Of a DNA stretch of 64,000 bases, positions 7,742 to 15,393 are shown piece by piece. The notes under the pieces were generated by a model. It ran no database searches. It saw nothing but the letters and a program-made list of their open reading frames with translations, and was not told the DNA's origin. The stretch lies in the NCBI RefSeq assembly GCF_042685645.1, contig NZ_JBHUNX010000001.1, positions 806,001-870,000 on the forward strand, read 5' to 3'. Each line of letters begins with the position of its first letter. Position 1 is the first letter of the stretch. This DNA comes from Salininema proteolyticum. GTDB lineage: Bacteria > Actinomycetota > Actinomycetes > Mycobacteriales > Micromonosporaceae. The position numbers were made by a program, and so were the translations under genes.

Positions 7742-10549
7742 ATGGCCGCGACCCTGCACGTCACCGTCATGAACACCTTCAAGGCCACAGTAGAGGGAAG
7801 GCCGGCGGGCCTGGAGGGCGTCCAAATCGTCAAGGCCACCGCCTACCTGGCCCTCAACGCCGGGCGCGTCGTCACCCAACGGAAACTGCTGAGCGTCCTC
7901 TGGGACGGCGACCCGCCCGACACCGCCGCCCGCCAAGTCGGCAACATCCTCTCCTCCATACGCAAGACCCTCCGCGACGCCGGCTTCGACGGCATGGTCA
8001 ACCGCAACAGGGCCACCCTCCTCACCGACGTCGACACCGACGCCGCCCTCTTCGACCGCACCCTCGCCTCCGCGCGCTCCGCCAGAGCCGACGGACGCAC
8101 CGAACAGGCCCTGGCCGACATCGACGCGGCCCTCGCCCTCGTACCGCCCGAACCCTACCCCGACCTCGACGGCGACGTCTTCGACCGCGAGGCCACCCGA
8201 CTCCTGCGCCAGGCCGCCCGCGCCGAGCTCGAACGCGTCGAACTCCTCGCCGAACTGGAGGAGTGGACCGCCACCGTCGCCGCCGGACAGGCGCAGCTCC
8301 CCGCCCACCCCTACTCCGACATCCTCGCCCGCGCCCTCATGACCGCACACCACCACCTCGGCGAACCGGCCGAGGCCAGCCGCGTCTACACCGAGTTCCG
8401 CGAACGCCTGGCCGACCGCTCCGGACTCGACCCCGCCGAGGAGACCAGCGCCCTCCACACCGCGATCCTCCGCGACCGCCTGCCGCGCCGGACGACCCGG
8501 CGGGCCGAGGCGGCCGTCCCGCGCGAGCTCCCCGCCGCGCCCCACCCGTTCGTCGGGCGCGAGAAGGAGACCGCCGCGATCGTCGAAGCCCTCGAAGGAA
8601 CCGGAGGACACCTCCGCGTCGCCACCGTCCACGGCCCCGGGGGAATGGGGAAGTCCGCACTCGCCCTCGCCGCGGGACACCGGCTCGCCGACCGCTTCCC
8701 CGACGGCCAGGTCTACCTCAACCTCCACGGCCACACCCCGGGACACGCCCCGCTGACCCCGACCGAAGCGCTGCGGCGCATGCTGCGCTCCCTCGGCGTC
8801 GACCCCGGAGGCACCGAGACCGAGGACGAGACGGCCGCCCGACTCCGCACCGTCCTCGGCGACCGGCGCGTCCTCCTCATCCTCGACAACACCCGCGACA
8901 CCGCCCAGGTCCGCCCCCTCCTCCCCGGAAGCGCCGGAGCGGCCGCCGTCATCACCAGCCGCCGCCCCCTCGCGCTCGCCGGAGCCTCCACCTCGATCGC
9001 CCTCGGCCCGCTGCGGGACGGAGACGCCCGCGACCTGGTCACGCACGGACTCCCCGCGACCGCCTCCGACGGATCGGCCGCCGACGCCATCGTCGCCTCC
9101 TGCGAGGGAATGCCCCTCGCCCTCACGATCGCCGCCGCCCGCTGCCGGACCCGCCCCGACCTCTCCATGGCGGCCTTCGCCCGGCGACTCTCGAACGAGC
9201 GGAACCGCCTCTCCCAGCTGCAGATCGACGACCTCGCCGTCCGAGCCTGCCTCTCCACCGGCTACGACGACCTGCGCGAACGCGGAGGCGACCACGCCCT
9301 CGCCGCCCGCACGTTCGCCCGCCTCGGCTCCCACCCCGGCGCGGACTTCGACACCCGGCTGCTCGCACTCCTGGCCGAGAGCGACTACACCACCGCCGAA
9401 CGGGTCGCCGAGATCCTCGTCGAGTTCCAACTCGTCGTCCCCCTGGACGACGGGCGCTTCCGCATGCTCGACCTGATCCGCCTCTACGCCGCCGAGACCG
9501 CCGGCGAGGGGGCCGAGACGCGCCGCCGCCTGTTCGCCTACTACTTCGCACAACTCAAGCTGTTCACCGACCCGGAGGTCGGAACCGCGATGCCCCCGCT
9601 GGCCGTGCCGGAGGAGCCCTACACGCCTCCGGACGACCTCCCCGCCCGCGACGGTTCCGCCTGGCGCTCCTGGATCAGGGCCGAGGCCGACAACATCGAG
9701 CGCGTCGCGCTCGCGGTGAGCGAGGACGAGGCGGGCTACGACGAGCTGTTCCTGGAGTACTCCCGGACGGCGTACATGGCGCTGCTGCGGGCGCTGGCCG
9801 ACGTGAACGACACCATGGCGCTGGTGCGCCTCGGGATGGAGTCGGCCGAGCGGCTGCCGACCAGCAGGCAGAAGTACGCGGCCACGATGATGGCGGCCGT
9901 GGCGCACACCGAACGCGCGGAGTTCGACCGGGCGGAGGCGTTCCTCGCCTCGGCCGCCGCGATGGCCGACGAGCTCGGCGACCGCCGCTACCGGGCCGAC
10001 TGCCGGGTGCGGCTGGCCTCGGTCCGCTACCGGCGCGGGGACCTGGAGACGGCTCGGCGCCTGGCCGACGAGGCCGGGGCCGTGGCCCGCGAGGAGGGCC
10101 ATCCGCGGATCCGCTACCTGGCGGGCCTGTACGGGTCGCGCATCAGCGAACGCCTCGGCGAGACCGAGCGGGCCGTGCGGGAGGCGCGGCGGCTGGTGTC
10201 GTTCGCCGACGGGTTCGACGCCGAGCTGTACCGGAACGACGCCCTGGACAATCTGGCCTTCCGCCTCGTCCGCAGCGGCAGGGCCGAGGAGGCTCTGGAG
10301 GTGTTCACCGACCGCCAGGAACGGTTGCGGGAGAGCGGCGACGAGGCGACGGTCAACTACGCCGAGGTCCTCTGGGGAACGGGGGAAGCCTACTACGCCA
10401 CCGGGAATCGGGGCGCGGCGCGCAGCCACTGGAATCGCGCGGCCGAGATCCTCTTCCACCGCGGCCATCTCACCTCGGAAGAGCGGGAGGAGGTGCGAGC
10501 CGCGGTCGGCCGTCCGCCGACGCCGACCGCGATCGCGCTCTCCTCCTAG
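7742..10549 (+). CDS. AfsR-like SARP/STAND regulator (BTAD, NB-ARC, TPR)
   Basis: This 935-residue regulator has three parts. Residues 1-245 carry a winged-helix DNA-binding segment (AYLALNAGRVVTQRKLLSVLW) and a BTAD domain (PYSDILARALMTAHHHLG...EASRVYTEFRERL). Residues about 270-530 form an NB-ARC ATPase with FVGREKE, Walker A GPGGMGKS near 297-304 and Walker B RRVLLILDN near 377-385. The C-terminal third, about 600-935, is a TPR-like helical sensor. Proteins of this layout, such as AfsR, switch on neighbouring genes after signal-dependent oligomerisation. It lies between two minus-strand operons, the FtsK-like and the YbaB/WXG-like, and is the likeliest local regulator of both. ATG with GGGAGG. 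Confidence 0.9.
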   Translation: MAATLHVTVMNTFKATVEGRPAGLEGVQIVKATAYLALNAGRVVTQRKLLSVLWDGDPPDTAARQVGNILSSIRKTLRDAGFDGMVNRNRATLLTDVDTDAALFDRTLASARSARADGRTEQALADIDAALALVPPEPYPDLDGDVFDREATRLLRQAARAELERVELLAELEEWTATVAAGQAQLPAHPYSDILARALMTAHHHLGEPAEASRVYTEFRERLADRSGLDPAEETSALHTAILRDRLPRRTTRRAEAAVPRELPAAPHPFVGREKETAAIVEALEGTGGHLRVATVHGPGGMGKSALALAAGHRLADRFPDGQVYLNLHGHTPGHAPLTPTEALRRMLRSLGVDPGGTETEDETAARLRTVLGDRRVLLILDNTRDTAQVRPLLPGSAGAAAVITSRRPLALAGASTSIALGPLRDGDARDLVTHGLPATASDGSAADAIVASCEGMPLALTIAAARCRTRPDLSMAAFARRLSNERNRLSQLQIDDLAVRACLSTGYDDLRERGGDHALAARTFARLGSHPGADFDTRLLALLAESDYTTAERVAEILVEFQLVVPLDDGRFRMLDLIRLYAAETAGEGAETRRRLFAYYFAQLKLFTDPEVGTAMPPLAVPEEPYTPPDDLPARDGSAWRSWIRAEADNIERVALAVSEDEAGYDELFLEYSRTAYMALLRALADVNDTMALVRLGMESAERLPTSRQKYAATMMAAVAHTERAEFDRAEAFLASAAAMADELGDRRYRADCRVRLASVRYRRGDLETARRLADEAGAVAREEGHPRIRYLAGLYGSRISERLGETERAVREARRLVSFADGFDAELYRNDALDNLAFRLVRSGRAEEALEVFTDRQERLRESGDEATVNYAEVLWGTGEAYYATGNRGAARSHWNRAAEILFHRGHLTSEEREEVRAAVGRPPTPTAIALSS

Positions 10550-10597
10550 CGGATCGCCGACAGCGGCGCGAGCGCCCTCCCCGTGAAGGACGCTCGC

Positions 10598-10939
10598 CTA
10601 CTCGCCGCCTTCGTTGAAACCGAACCCTCCGCCCATGTCGCGCATGCGCCTGTGATGCCGATCCTGCGCCCGGGCGATGGTCGCCACCATCAGCGGACCG
10701 AGCGCTTCGCGCATGTCGAGGGCGGAGGGTTCGATGTCGAGCGAGCGGATCTCGCCGCCGCCCGACACCGTCACCGACAAAGCTCCCCCATCGTCGGTGA
10801 CGGTGGTCTCGAGGCGTTCCAGGCCGCCTTTGACGATCTCCAGCGCCTCCAAACGCTCGGTCAGGTTGCGCTGCGTCTCCTGCATGCGCTCCAGGAGGCT
10901 CACGGGGTCTATGGGGACCGGTTTCGCCCTGTCGGTCAT
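10598..10939 (-). CDS. YbaB/EbfC-family nucleoid-associated-like protein
   Basis: This 113-residue protein has the YbaB layout: an N-terminal helix (DPVSLLERMQETQRNLTERL), a beta hairpin segment (GALSVTVSGGGEIRSLDI) and a C-terminal helix ending in a Gly/Phe-rich tail. YbaB proteins dimerise and bind DNA, and relatives recur beside WXG100 genes in actinomycete type VII secretion loci. The ATG at 10939 has GGAG upstream and overlaps the TGA of the preceding gene (ATGA), showing coupling. It is the last gene of a four-gene minus-strand operon. In-frame codons upstream of 10939 lie within the previous gene and were not used. Confidence 0.75.
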   Translation of the reverse strand: MTDRAKPVPIDPVSLLERMQETQRNLTERLEALEIVKGGLERLETTVTDDGGALSVTVSGGGEIRSLDIEPSALDMREALGPLMVATIARAQDRHHRRMRDMGGGFGFNEGGE

Positions 10940-11226
10940 TTCCGCTCCTCGTCGATCTTCTCGGTCCATGCGCCGACCACGTCCTCGAGGCCGCGCGCGT
11001 GCCTCTCGTCGGCCTTCGCGGCCGCTTCGCCGATCAGTTTCAGCGTGAGCGCGGCCAGCGCCTCGGCACCCAGGTCGACCGCGTTCGGGGCCAGCGCGAT
11101 GCCGGTGACCCGGTGGCCGGGGCCGACTCTTACGGTGACCGCGCGGTCGGGGGAGGAGGCCTCCACCTCTATCGCGTCGGCGACTGCCCGTGCGGCGGCC
11201 GTGTCGAGGGATTCGTCCACTGTCAT
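10936..11226 (-). CDS. Second YbaB/EbfC-like protein
   Basis: This 96-residue protein has a central beta segment (AVTVRVGPGHRVTGIALAPNAV) followed by a long helix (ALAALTLKLIGEAAAKADERHARGL). This is the same pattern as the downstream YbaB-like protein but without the first helix, so I read it as a diverged paralogue. Both ends overlap neighbours by four bases (ATGA), showing tight coupling. The tandem pair could form a heterodimer; that is inference. The YbaB relation is moderate and needs a profile search. Confidence 0.65.
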   Translation of the reverse strand: MTVDESLDTAAARAVADAIEVEASSPDRAVTVRVGPGHRVTGIALAPNAVDLGAEALAALTLKLIGEAAAKADERHARGLEDVVGAWTEKIDEERK

Positions 11227-11966
11227 GTCCTCTCGCTCCTCTGCCGGCCGTCGGTTCCGGACGGCGGGTCCGCCAGTTCGCGGCATGTCTCCAGGGTCTC
11301 CTCCAGCCTCAGGACGAGACCCTCTCCGACGCGGAACACCTCGGCCGCGCGCAGATAGGCGTCGACCATGCAGAGGAGGGCATCGGTCAGAACGTATTCC
11401 AGCCTGACGGCGGCCAGGGTGGCGCGGGCTCGGTTCTCGTCGGCGGTTCCGGGCAGGGCTCGGGCGGTCTCGGCGGCCGCGTCGGCCAGGATCGCGTCGA
11501 AGTGGCGTGAGAGCCTTTCGGAGAACTCCGCGTACACCTCGGCCAAGAGTCCCAGGTGGACGGCGACGTCTCGGGTCAGGGCCACCGCGTCCGGAAAGCT
11601 CCGGTGTCCGCCGGGCGCGCTCGGGTCGTGAGGACCGCTCTCCGGGGCGAAGGCCTTGGCCCGGCGGGCCCCGGCCAGGCCGTTCAGGACCAGGCCGTCC
11701 AGGGATGTGGCCACCGCCTTCCACATGGCGCCCAAGGCCATGAGGCGGGGAGGATTGCCCTCCGCGTAGCCGTACAGGTCCTCCATGCGGCCGATGAGGG
11801 CGGCGAGCGGTTCGAGGCGGAGTCCGGCCAGCGGCCGCGCGAGGAGGCCGATGTCCGGCCTTCCCACTCCGTCCTCGACCGTGAAGGCCTCCATGGCGTC
11901 TCCGGCCAAGTCGACGAGGCAGCGCGTGATCCCGTGGATGCCGCTCACCGCTCTCCGCCCTTTCAC
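11223..11966 (-). CDS. Helical protein with WXG100-like segment
   Basis: This 247-residue protein appears almost wholly alpha-helical. Residues about 40-95 read LARPLAGLRLEPL, then a helix, then GNPPRLMALGAMWKAVATSL. Type VII secretion substrates and their relatives commonly show a similar 'GDP..L...A..WR..A..L' pattern, with a Trp-containing turn between two helices. Here the turn is not a strict WxG. The second half is another helical bundle without recognised motifs. The start is GTG at 11966, overlapping the previous TGA (GTGA). It is second in an operon with two YbaB-like genes. I infer a type VII-type role with low certainty. Confidence 0.55.
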   Translation of the reverse strand: MKGRRAVSGIHGITRCLVDLAGDAMEAFTVEDGVGRPDIGLLARPLAGLRLEPLAALIGRMEDLYGYAEGNPPRLMALGAMWKAVATSLDGLVLNGLAGARRAKAFAPESGPHDPSAPGGHRSFPDAVALTRDVAVHLGLLAEVYAEFSERLSRHFDAILADAAAETARALPGTADENRARATLAAVRLEYVLTDALLCMVDAYLRAAEVFRVGEGLVLRLEETLETCRELADPPSGTDGRQRSERT

Positions 11967-12226
11967 GGACGCGCGCCCGGTGCCTCCGCGGAGGGGCCGT
12001 CAAGGGGCTCGCCGGCCTGCCGCAGGGTCTCGATAGTGGCTCGGGCGCTCTCGGCGCAGCGTCCGTAGGCCGTCATCAGAGGGCGGCCTATGACGCCCGC
12101 CAAAGCGGGTTCTCCCGTCGCGTCGGCGGCATAGGCGGCCACCGCGGCGAAGTCGTCGCCTGGTCTCCTGTCGGGGCCGGCGGGGGAGGGGCGATCCTCT
12201 CGGCCGGGGGCGGAACCGTCGTGCAT
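11963..12226 (-). CDS. Small helical protein, first gene of YbaB operon
   Basis: This 87-residue protein has a disordered, charged N-terminal 25 residues. A helix follows (DDFAAVAAYAADATGEPALAG), then a second one (AYGRCAESARATIETLRQAG) and a Pro/Ala-rich tail. The ATG at 12226 has a strong AAAGGAGG nine bases upstream, supporting a real small gene. It overlaps the next gene by four bases. The size is near that of WXG100 proteins but no WXG turn is present. Function unknown. Confidence 0.65.
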   Translation of the reverse strand: MHDGSAPGREDRPSPAGPDRRPGDDFAAVAAYAADATGEPALAGVIGRPLMTAYGRCAESARATIETLRQAGEPLDGPSAEAPGARP

Positions 12227-12326
12227 CGGCGGACGGCCTCCTTTCGCGTGCTGTGCCCGTCGCCTGGTTCCAGGGGAACCGGGTTACGGGTACAGCCTGT
12301 CCGCCGATTTCACATGGGAATCATAT

Positions 12327-12338
12327 GGCGATATCGCC
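12327..12338. promoter_or_regulatory. Perfect 12-bp palindrome upstream of the YbaB operon
   Basis: GGCGATATCGCC lies about 100 bases upstream of the first gene of the minus-strand operon and could be an operator. The rest of 12227-12501 shows no gene; the end of that stretch abuts a short remnant of a broken lipoprotein gene. Confidence 0.35.
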
Positions 12339-12537
12339 ACAGGTCGCGAGGGGTGGACGGCGACACGGGGGTTCCGCGGTGCCGCTGACTGCGGAGGGCA
12401 TCGGCAGGGACCGGCCACGGACCGAGCGGCCCGGAAGCCCTGGAGGAGCGTGGTCCTCTTCGCGAGAGGGGGTTCTTCCAAGGCTCACCGCCGGGTTCGG
12501 CTCAGAGGGAGATGTCGGTCTCTCGCACGAGCGTCAA

Positions 12538-12640
12538 GTGACCTCCGATTGGGATCGGTGGCTTGTACCTCGTCCTCCGCCGCTGGGTGCGGCGTGGCGG
12601 ATAGATCGCTGCCGCGCTATGCGGCCGTTCCGGACCCTTG
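12538..12640 (-). ncRNA. Putative omega RNA scaffold of TnpB
   Basis: TnpB nucleases use an RNA made from the 3' end of tnpB plus the right end of the element. On the transcribed strand this stretch holds two hairpins (CGCCGC-ACCCA-GCGGCG and CCGAT-CCCA-ATCGG) and ends GGAGGTCAC. The guide would be the flanking bases just beyond (12537 and lower). Inferred from family knowledge and local structure. Confidence 0.45.
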
Positions 12641-13795
12641 ACTCACGGCCCAAGCCACACGTGCGCGTGCTCGCACGTTCACGGCGGCTATGACGTCGGC
12701 GGGGCCAGCGAGCCCGCACCCCCGACATTCGAAGTCGTCTCTGGTCTTCCGGTTGGCCCGTTCGGTGTGGTGGCACAGCGGACACATCTGCGACGTGTAG
12801 TGCGCGTCCACGACCACCACCGGCACGCCCGCACGGACCGCCTTATAGGCGATGTACTGGGCGAGCTGGTAGAACGGCCAGTGAGAGATTCTGCCCCGCT
12901 GGGACCGTGGGAGCCGTACCCGGTCGCGGATGCCCTCGAGTTCTTCGAGCGCGACACCGCGTCCGGTGCGTTCGGCCTCGGACACAATCTCTTTGCTTAT
13001 CTTGTGGTTGACGTGGGAAGCGTGCCGCGATTCTCTGCGGGCGCGCTGCTTGAGCTTCCGCTTGGCGGCCTTGGTCTGCTTCGCTTGCAGTTCGGAGCGG
13101 ACCCGTGCCTGGCGACGCCGGTACCGATCCAGACCCTTGCCTTGATAGTTGACCTCGTCTGAGGTGGTGGCGAGGTTGACGATCCCCCGGTCCACGCCGA
13201 TGAAATCGATCGGCTCATACTGGGCGGGCTCGGGGACATCGACTGTCGCGGCGAGGTAGAGCACCCCGTCGCGTTCGAACAGGTCCGACTCGCCCTTCCG
13301 GTACTGGGCCAAGGTCTTGAGGTCGGTGATCGAGCAGGCGAACGATACACCTTTGAGTCGCCCGGCGGTGGTCCAGATCGACACGGTGCGGGCCTCCAGG
13401 TCCCACGACAGGCACCGGTCATCGAACGGTTGCGCCGCAGCGGGACGGAACTCGACCGGCTTGCTCAATGCAGAACGTTTCCGCTTCCCGCGTAGGATTC
13501 CGGCTTTGACCTGACCGTATACGGTCGTGTAGGAGTCCACGATTTTCCCGATCGTGCGGATTGCCGGCTGCGCGCTCAAGCCAGCGTCCTTGAGGGACTG
13601 GTAGACGCGCTTTTGCAGGGCGAATTTTCGTTCTACACGGCCGGTCGTGATGTTGCGGTGGCGAAACGCTATCCGGGAGATCCGGTTGGCCTGCTCGTTG
13701 CAGAGGGACAACGTCCCCGACAGCGCCTCGAACTGCGCCGTGTCCGGGACGAGCTTGACCGTCACCACCTGCTTCACGTCTGCCACGATATCCAC
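12617..13795 (-). CDS. tnpB: TnpB, RNA-guided RuvC-like nuclease (OrfB)
   Basis: This 392-residue protein carries the full TnpB layout. An N-terminal helix-turn-helix/wedge region starts VVTVKLVPDTAQ. The RuvC-I aspartate is in FIGVDRGIVN (about D202), the RuvC-II glutamate in VALEELEGI (about E284), and a four-cysteine zinc finger has CPLCHH...CRGC (about 336-357). The RuvC-III aspartate is in ADVIAAVN (about D367). All three catalytic acids are present, so it may be active. Several GTG codons crowd the N-terminus (codons 1, 4, 7, 10), so the exact start is uncertain. No tnpA neighbour. TnpB cuts DNA next to a short TAM and helps keep the element in place. Confidence 0.88.
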   Translation of the reverse strand: MDIVADVKQVVTVKLVPDTAQFEALSGTLSLCNEQANRISRIAFRHRNITTGRVERKFALQKRVYQSLKDAGLSAQPAIRTIGKIVDSYTTVYGQVKAGILRGKRKRSALSKPVEFRPAAAQPFDDRCLSWDLEARTVSIWTTAGRLKGVSFACSITDLKTLAQYRKGESDLFERDGVLYLAATVDVPEPAQYEPIDFIGVDRGIVNLATTSDEVNYQGKGLDRYRRRQARVRSELQAKQTKAAKRKLKQRARRESRHASHVNHKISKEIVSEAERTGRGVALEELEGIRDRVRLPRSQRGRISHWPFYQLAQYIAYKAVRAGVPVVVVDAHYTSQMCPLCHHTERANRKTRDDFECRGCGLAGPADVIAAVNVRARARVAWAVSQGSGTAA

Positions 13796-13824
13796 GGGTA
13801 CGACAATGAACTGAGCGCATTCCT

Positions 13825-13844
13825 CCCCACCGTAAACGACGGGG
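13825..13844. repeat. Left-end hairpin of the tnpB element
   Basis: CCCC...CGTAAACG...GGGG forms an imperfect hairpin just upstream of tnpB. It resembles the subterminal palindromes recognised by Y1 transposases in this family. Confidence 0.5.
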
Positions 13845-14252
13845 CCTCCGGTCGAGGTCGACCGGCCCGCCCTCGGAGTAGACCGTCACACGGTAGGCGT
13901 ACTCGGAGCCGTGCGGCATCTCGCAGGTCGGCTTGGTGACGGTCACTCCTTCTATCCCGGGGACGGGTTCCGGCGCTCTCACCGCCTCGGCCTTGAACCT
14001 GAAGTCGTTGTCGAGTTTCGTGGTGACCTCGGAAGAGTCCGCGCCGTCCGGTCCGCTCCACCGGATCTGCTCGAGTTCGACTGCGAAGACACCTTCTTCG
14101 TCGAGGCATAGCAGTATGCCCCCGTCCTTGTCCTCGTGGACAGAAAGGGCACCTTCGCCGGGATCGTGCTCCTAGCGTTCCGGGGCGTCGACGCCGCAGG
14201 CGGAGGCCAAGAGCGGAACCAGGATGATCGAGGTCGCCGCGGACTTCTTCAA
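13845..14252 (-). pseudogene. Broken lipoprotein gene (in-frame TAG plus IS insertion)
   Basis: A TTG at 14252 with AGAGGGG upstream starts LKKSAATSIILVPLLASAC, a lipoprotein signal peptide with lipobox LASAC. Seven codons later there is an in-frame TAG (14172-14174). The same frame then continues for over 100 codons as plausible extracellular protein (DEEGVFAVELEQIRWSG, then PTCEMPHGSEYAYRVTVYSEGG) until the tnpB element ends it near GGPVDLD. Beyond the element, at 12502-12537, the same strand reads LTLVRETDISL and a stop, which may be the lost C-terminus. The original protein would be about 145 residues. Family unknown. The TAG could also be a sequencing error. Confidence 0.65.
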
Positions 14253-14469
14253 CGCCCGTCCCCTCTCCGCGTGTTCGGAATACCGGCCACCGTAGCGGAC
14301 TCGACGGGACGCGATCCGGAAACTGATCGGCGGAATCCCCGCGTCCGCTAGGCGCATCGAGATCAGTGGCATTCCGCTCCAATTCGAAACGGCCGGTGCC
14401 GCGGGGGTGTTCCCCGGCGAAGGCGTCAACCTCGGCGGTCCTGCTCGCGGAGAGGCGACAGCGCCCGAG

Positions 14470-15330
14470 TCAGGCGTCCGAGGCGATCTCGTGGGCGAGG
14501 TCGACCAGGTCCGGAATCGACCGATGGGTCGGAGTCCCCCTGCGCCAGGCGACGACCAGCGGCACCGGAGGCGCGTCGGCCAAAGGCCGGAAGGCGACCT
14601 GGGGATGCCGGAAGAGACTCGGCGTCGCGGCCGTGGTGATGCCGTTGCCCCGCCCGGCGGCGATCGCGGTCATCCACTCGTCCGTGTTGCCGACCTCGAT
14701 CACCGTCGCGGGCCGCCTGTCCGAGGGCCACAGGTCCAGGCTCGTCGTCCCGGCCACCGTGTTCAGGACGAGGGGGTACTCGGCCAAGTCGCTCAGCGAC
14801 AGCTCGTCGGACTCGGCCAGGTCGCTGCCCGCCGGCACCACGGCAAGCCGGTCCTCCTCCACCAAAAGCTCGGTGACAAGGCCCGTCGCCACGACATCCC
14901 CCCGCAGAAACGCGACGTCGGCCTTCCCCGTGGTGAGCCCTCCCGTCCGGTCGTCGAGGCGGCGGATCTCCAGCGGCACTTCGGGATGCGCCTCGTCCCA
15001 GCGCCGCAGCAGCGGGATCGTGCGGTCCCCGAACGCCGCCCACGAATGCCCGAGGCGCAGCGGCAGCGACTCCAGCGAGCCGGGGTCGAGCGCCGTGTCC
15101 ACTGCGGCCACCGCCGCAGAGGCCTGATCCCGGAACCGCCGCCCGGCGGCCGTGAGCTCGAGATGGTGCGTCGACCGGTCGACCAGGCGCACGTCGAAGT
15201 GGTCCTCGAGCTGACGCAGCGTTCGCGACAGGGCCGGCTGGCCGACGCGCAGCCTGGTCGCGGCACGGGTGATGGCGCCCTCCTCGGCGATGGCGAGGAA
15301 CGCGCGCAGGTGACGAAGCTCGATGGTCAT
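14470..15330 (-). CDS. LysR-family transcriptional regulator
   Basis: This 286-residue protein has the LysR N-terminal winged helix (ELRHLRAFLAIAEEGAITRA, then RVGQPALSRTLRQLEDHFDVRLVDR) over residues 3-62. An effector-binding domain follows with VAFLRGDVVATGL and AGRGNGITTAATPSLF. The ATG at 15330 is preceded by GAGGAG; an upstream in-frame ATG lacks this. It is divergent from an EamA exporter gene with 60 bases between start codons. A typical LysR role is to sense a small molecule and control that exporter. The coding end is 217 bases upstream of the broken lipoprotein gene. Confidence 0.92.
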   Translation of the reverse strand: MTIELRHLRAFLAIAEEGAITRAATRLRVGQPALSRTLRQLEDHFDVRLVDRSTHHLELTAAGRRFRDQASAAVAAVDTALDPGSLESLPLRLGHSWAAFGDRTIPLLRRWDEAHPEVPLEIRRLDDRTGGLTTGKADVAFLRGDVVATGLVTELLVEEDRLAVVPAGSDLAESDELSLSDLAEYPLVLNTVAGTTSLDLWPSDRRPATVIEVGNTDEWMTAIAAGRGNGITTAATPSLFRHPQVAFRPLADAPPVPLVVAWRRGTPTHRSIPDLVDLAHEIASDA

Positions 15331-15365
15331 GCTCCTCAAGCATAACCACCGTGAGATCGGCATTT

Positions 15366-15393
15366 CACATTATCGGGGAGGCTTCTTAATGTG
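15366..15393. promoter_or_regulatory. Inverted repeat in the lysR/eamA intergenic region
   Basis: CACATTA-N14-TAATGTG is a perfect 7-bp inverted repeat overlapping the eamA start codon. It could be the LysR operator; a protein bound here would block translation-start-proximal transcription of eamA. Confidence 0.4.

Larger units (their letters stand above)
12538..13848 (-). mobile_element. tnpB-only IS200/IS605-type element (about 1.3 kb)
   Basis: The element consists of tnpB with a left-end hairpin (13825-13844) and a right-end hairpin segment (12536-12564). These resemble the conserved ends of actinobacterial tnpB elements: a CCCC...GTTTAC...GGGG hairpin 5' and an AAGCC-hairpin-GGAGGTCAC 3' end. 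No Y1 transposase (tnpA) is present, so it would need TnpA in trans to move. It lies inside a lipoprotein gene. The exact borders are estimates from these motifs. Confidence 0.7.

Noticed and set aside
7679..10468. A 929-codon antisense frame to the SARP gene.
   Set aside because: Val/Gly/Glu-rich shadow of the opposite strand with no domain.
10568..10597. Imperfect GCGAGCG/CGCTCGC inverted repeat between the SARP gene and the YbaB gene as a terminator.
   Set aside because: The stem is only 7 bp with a long loop; too weak to list.
7345..10617. A 1090-codon frame overlapping the SARP gene.
   Set aside because: Its composition (runs of Arg/Pro/His) is typical of an out-of-frame reading of high-GC coding DNA; the overlapping frame encodes clear SARP and NB-ARC motifs.
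12253..12693. Plus-strand frame across the tnpB right end.
   Set aside because: It overlaps tnpB antisense and the element end; no ribosome-binding site or recognisable protein.
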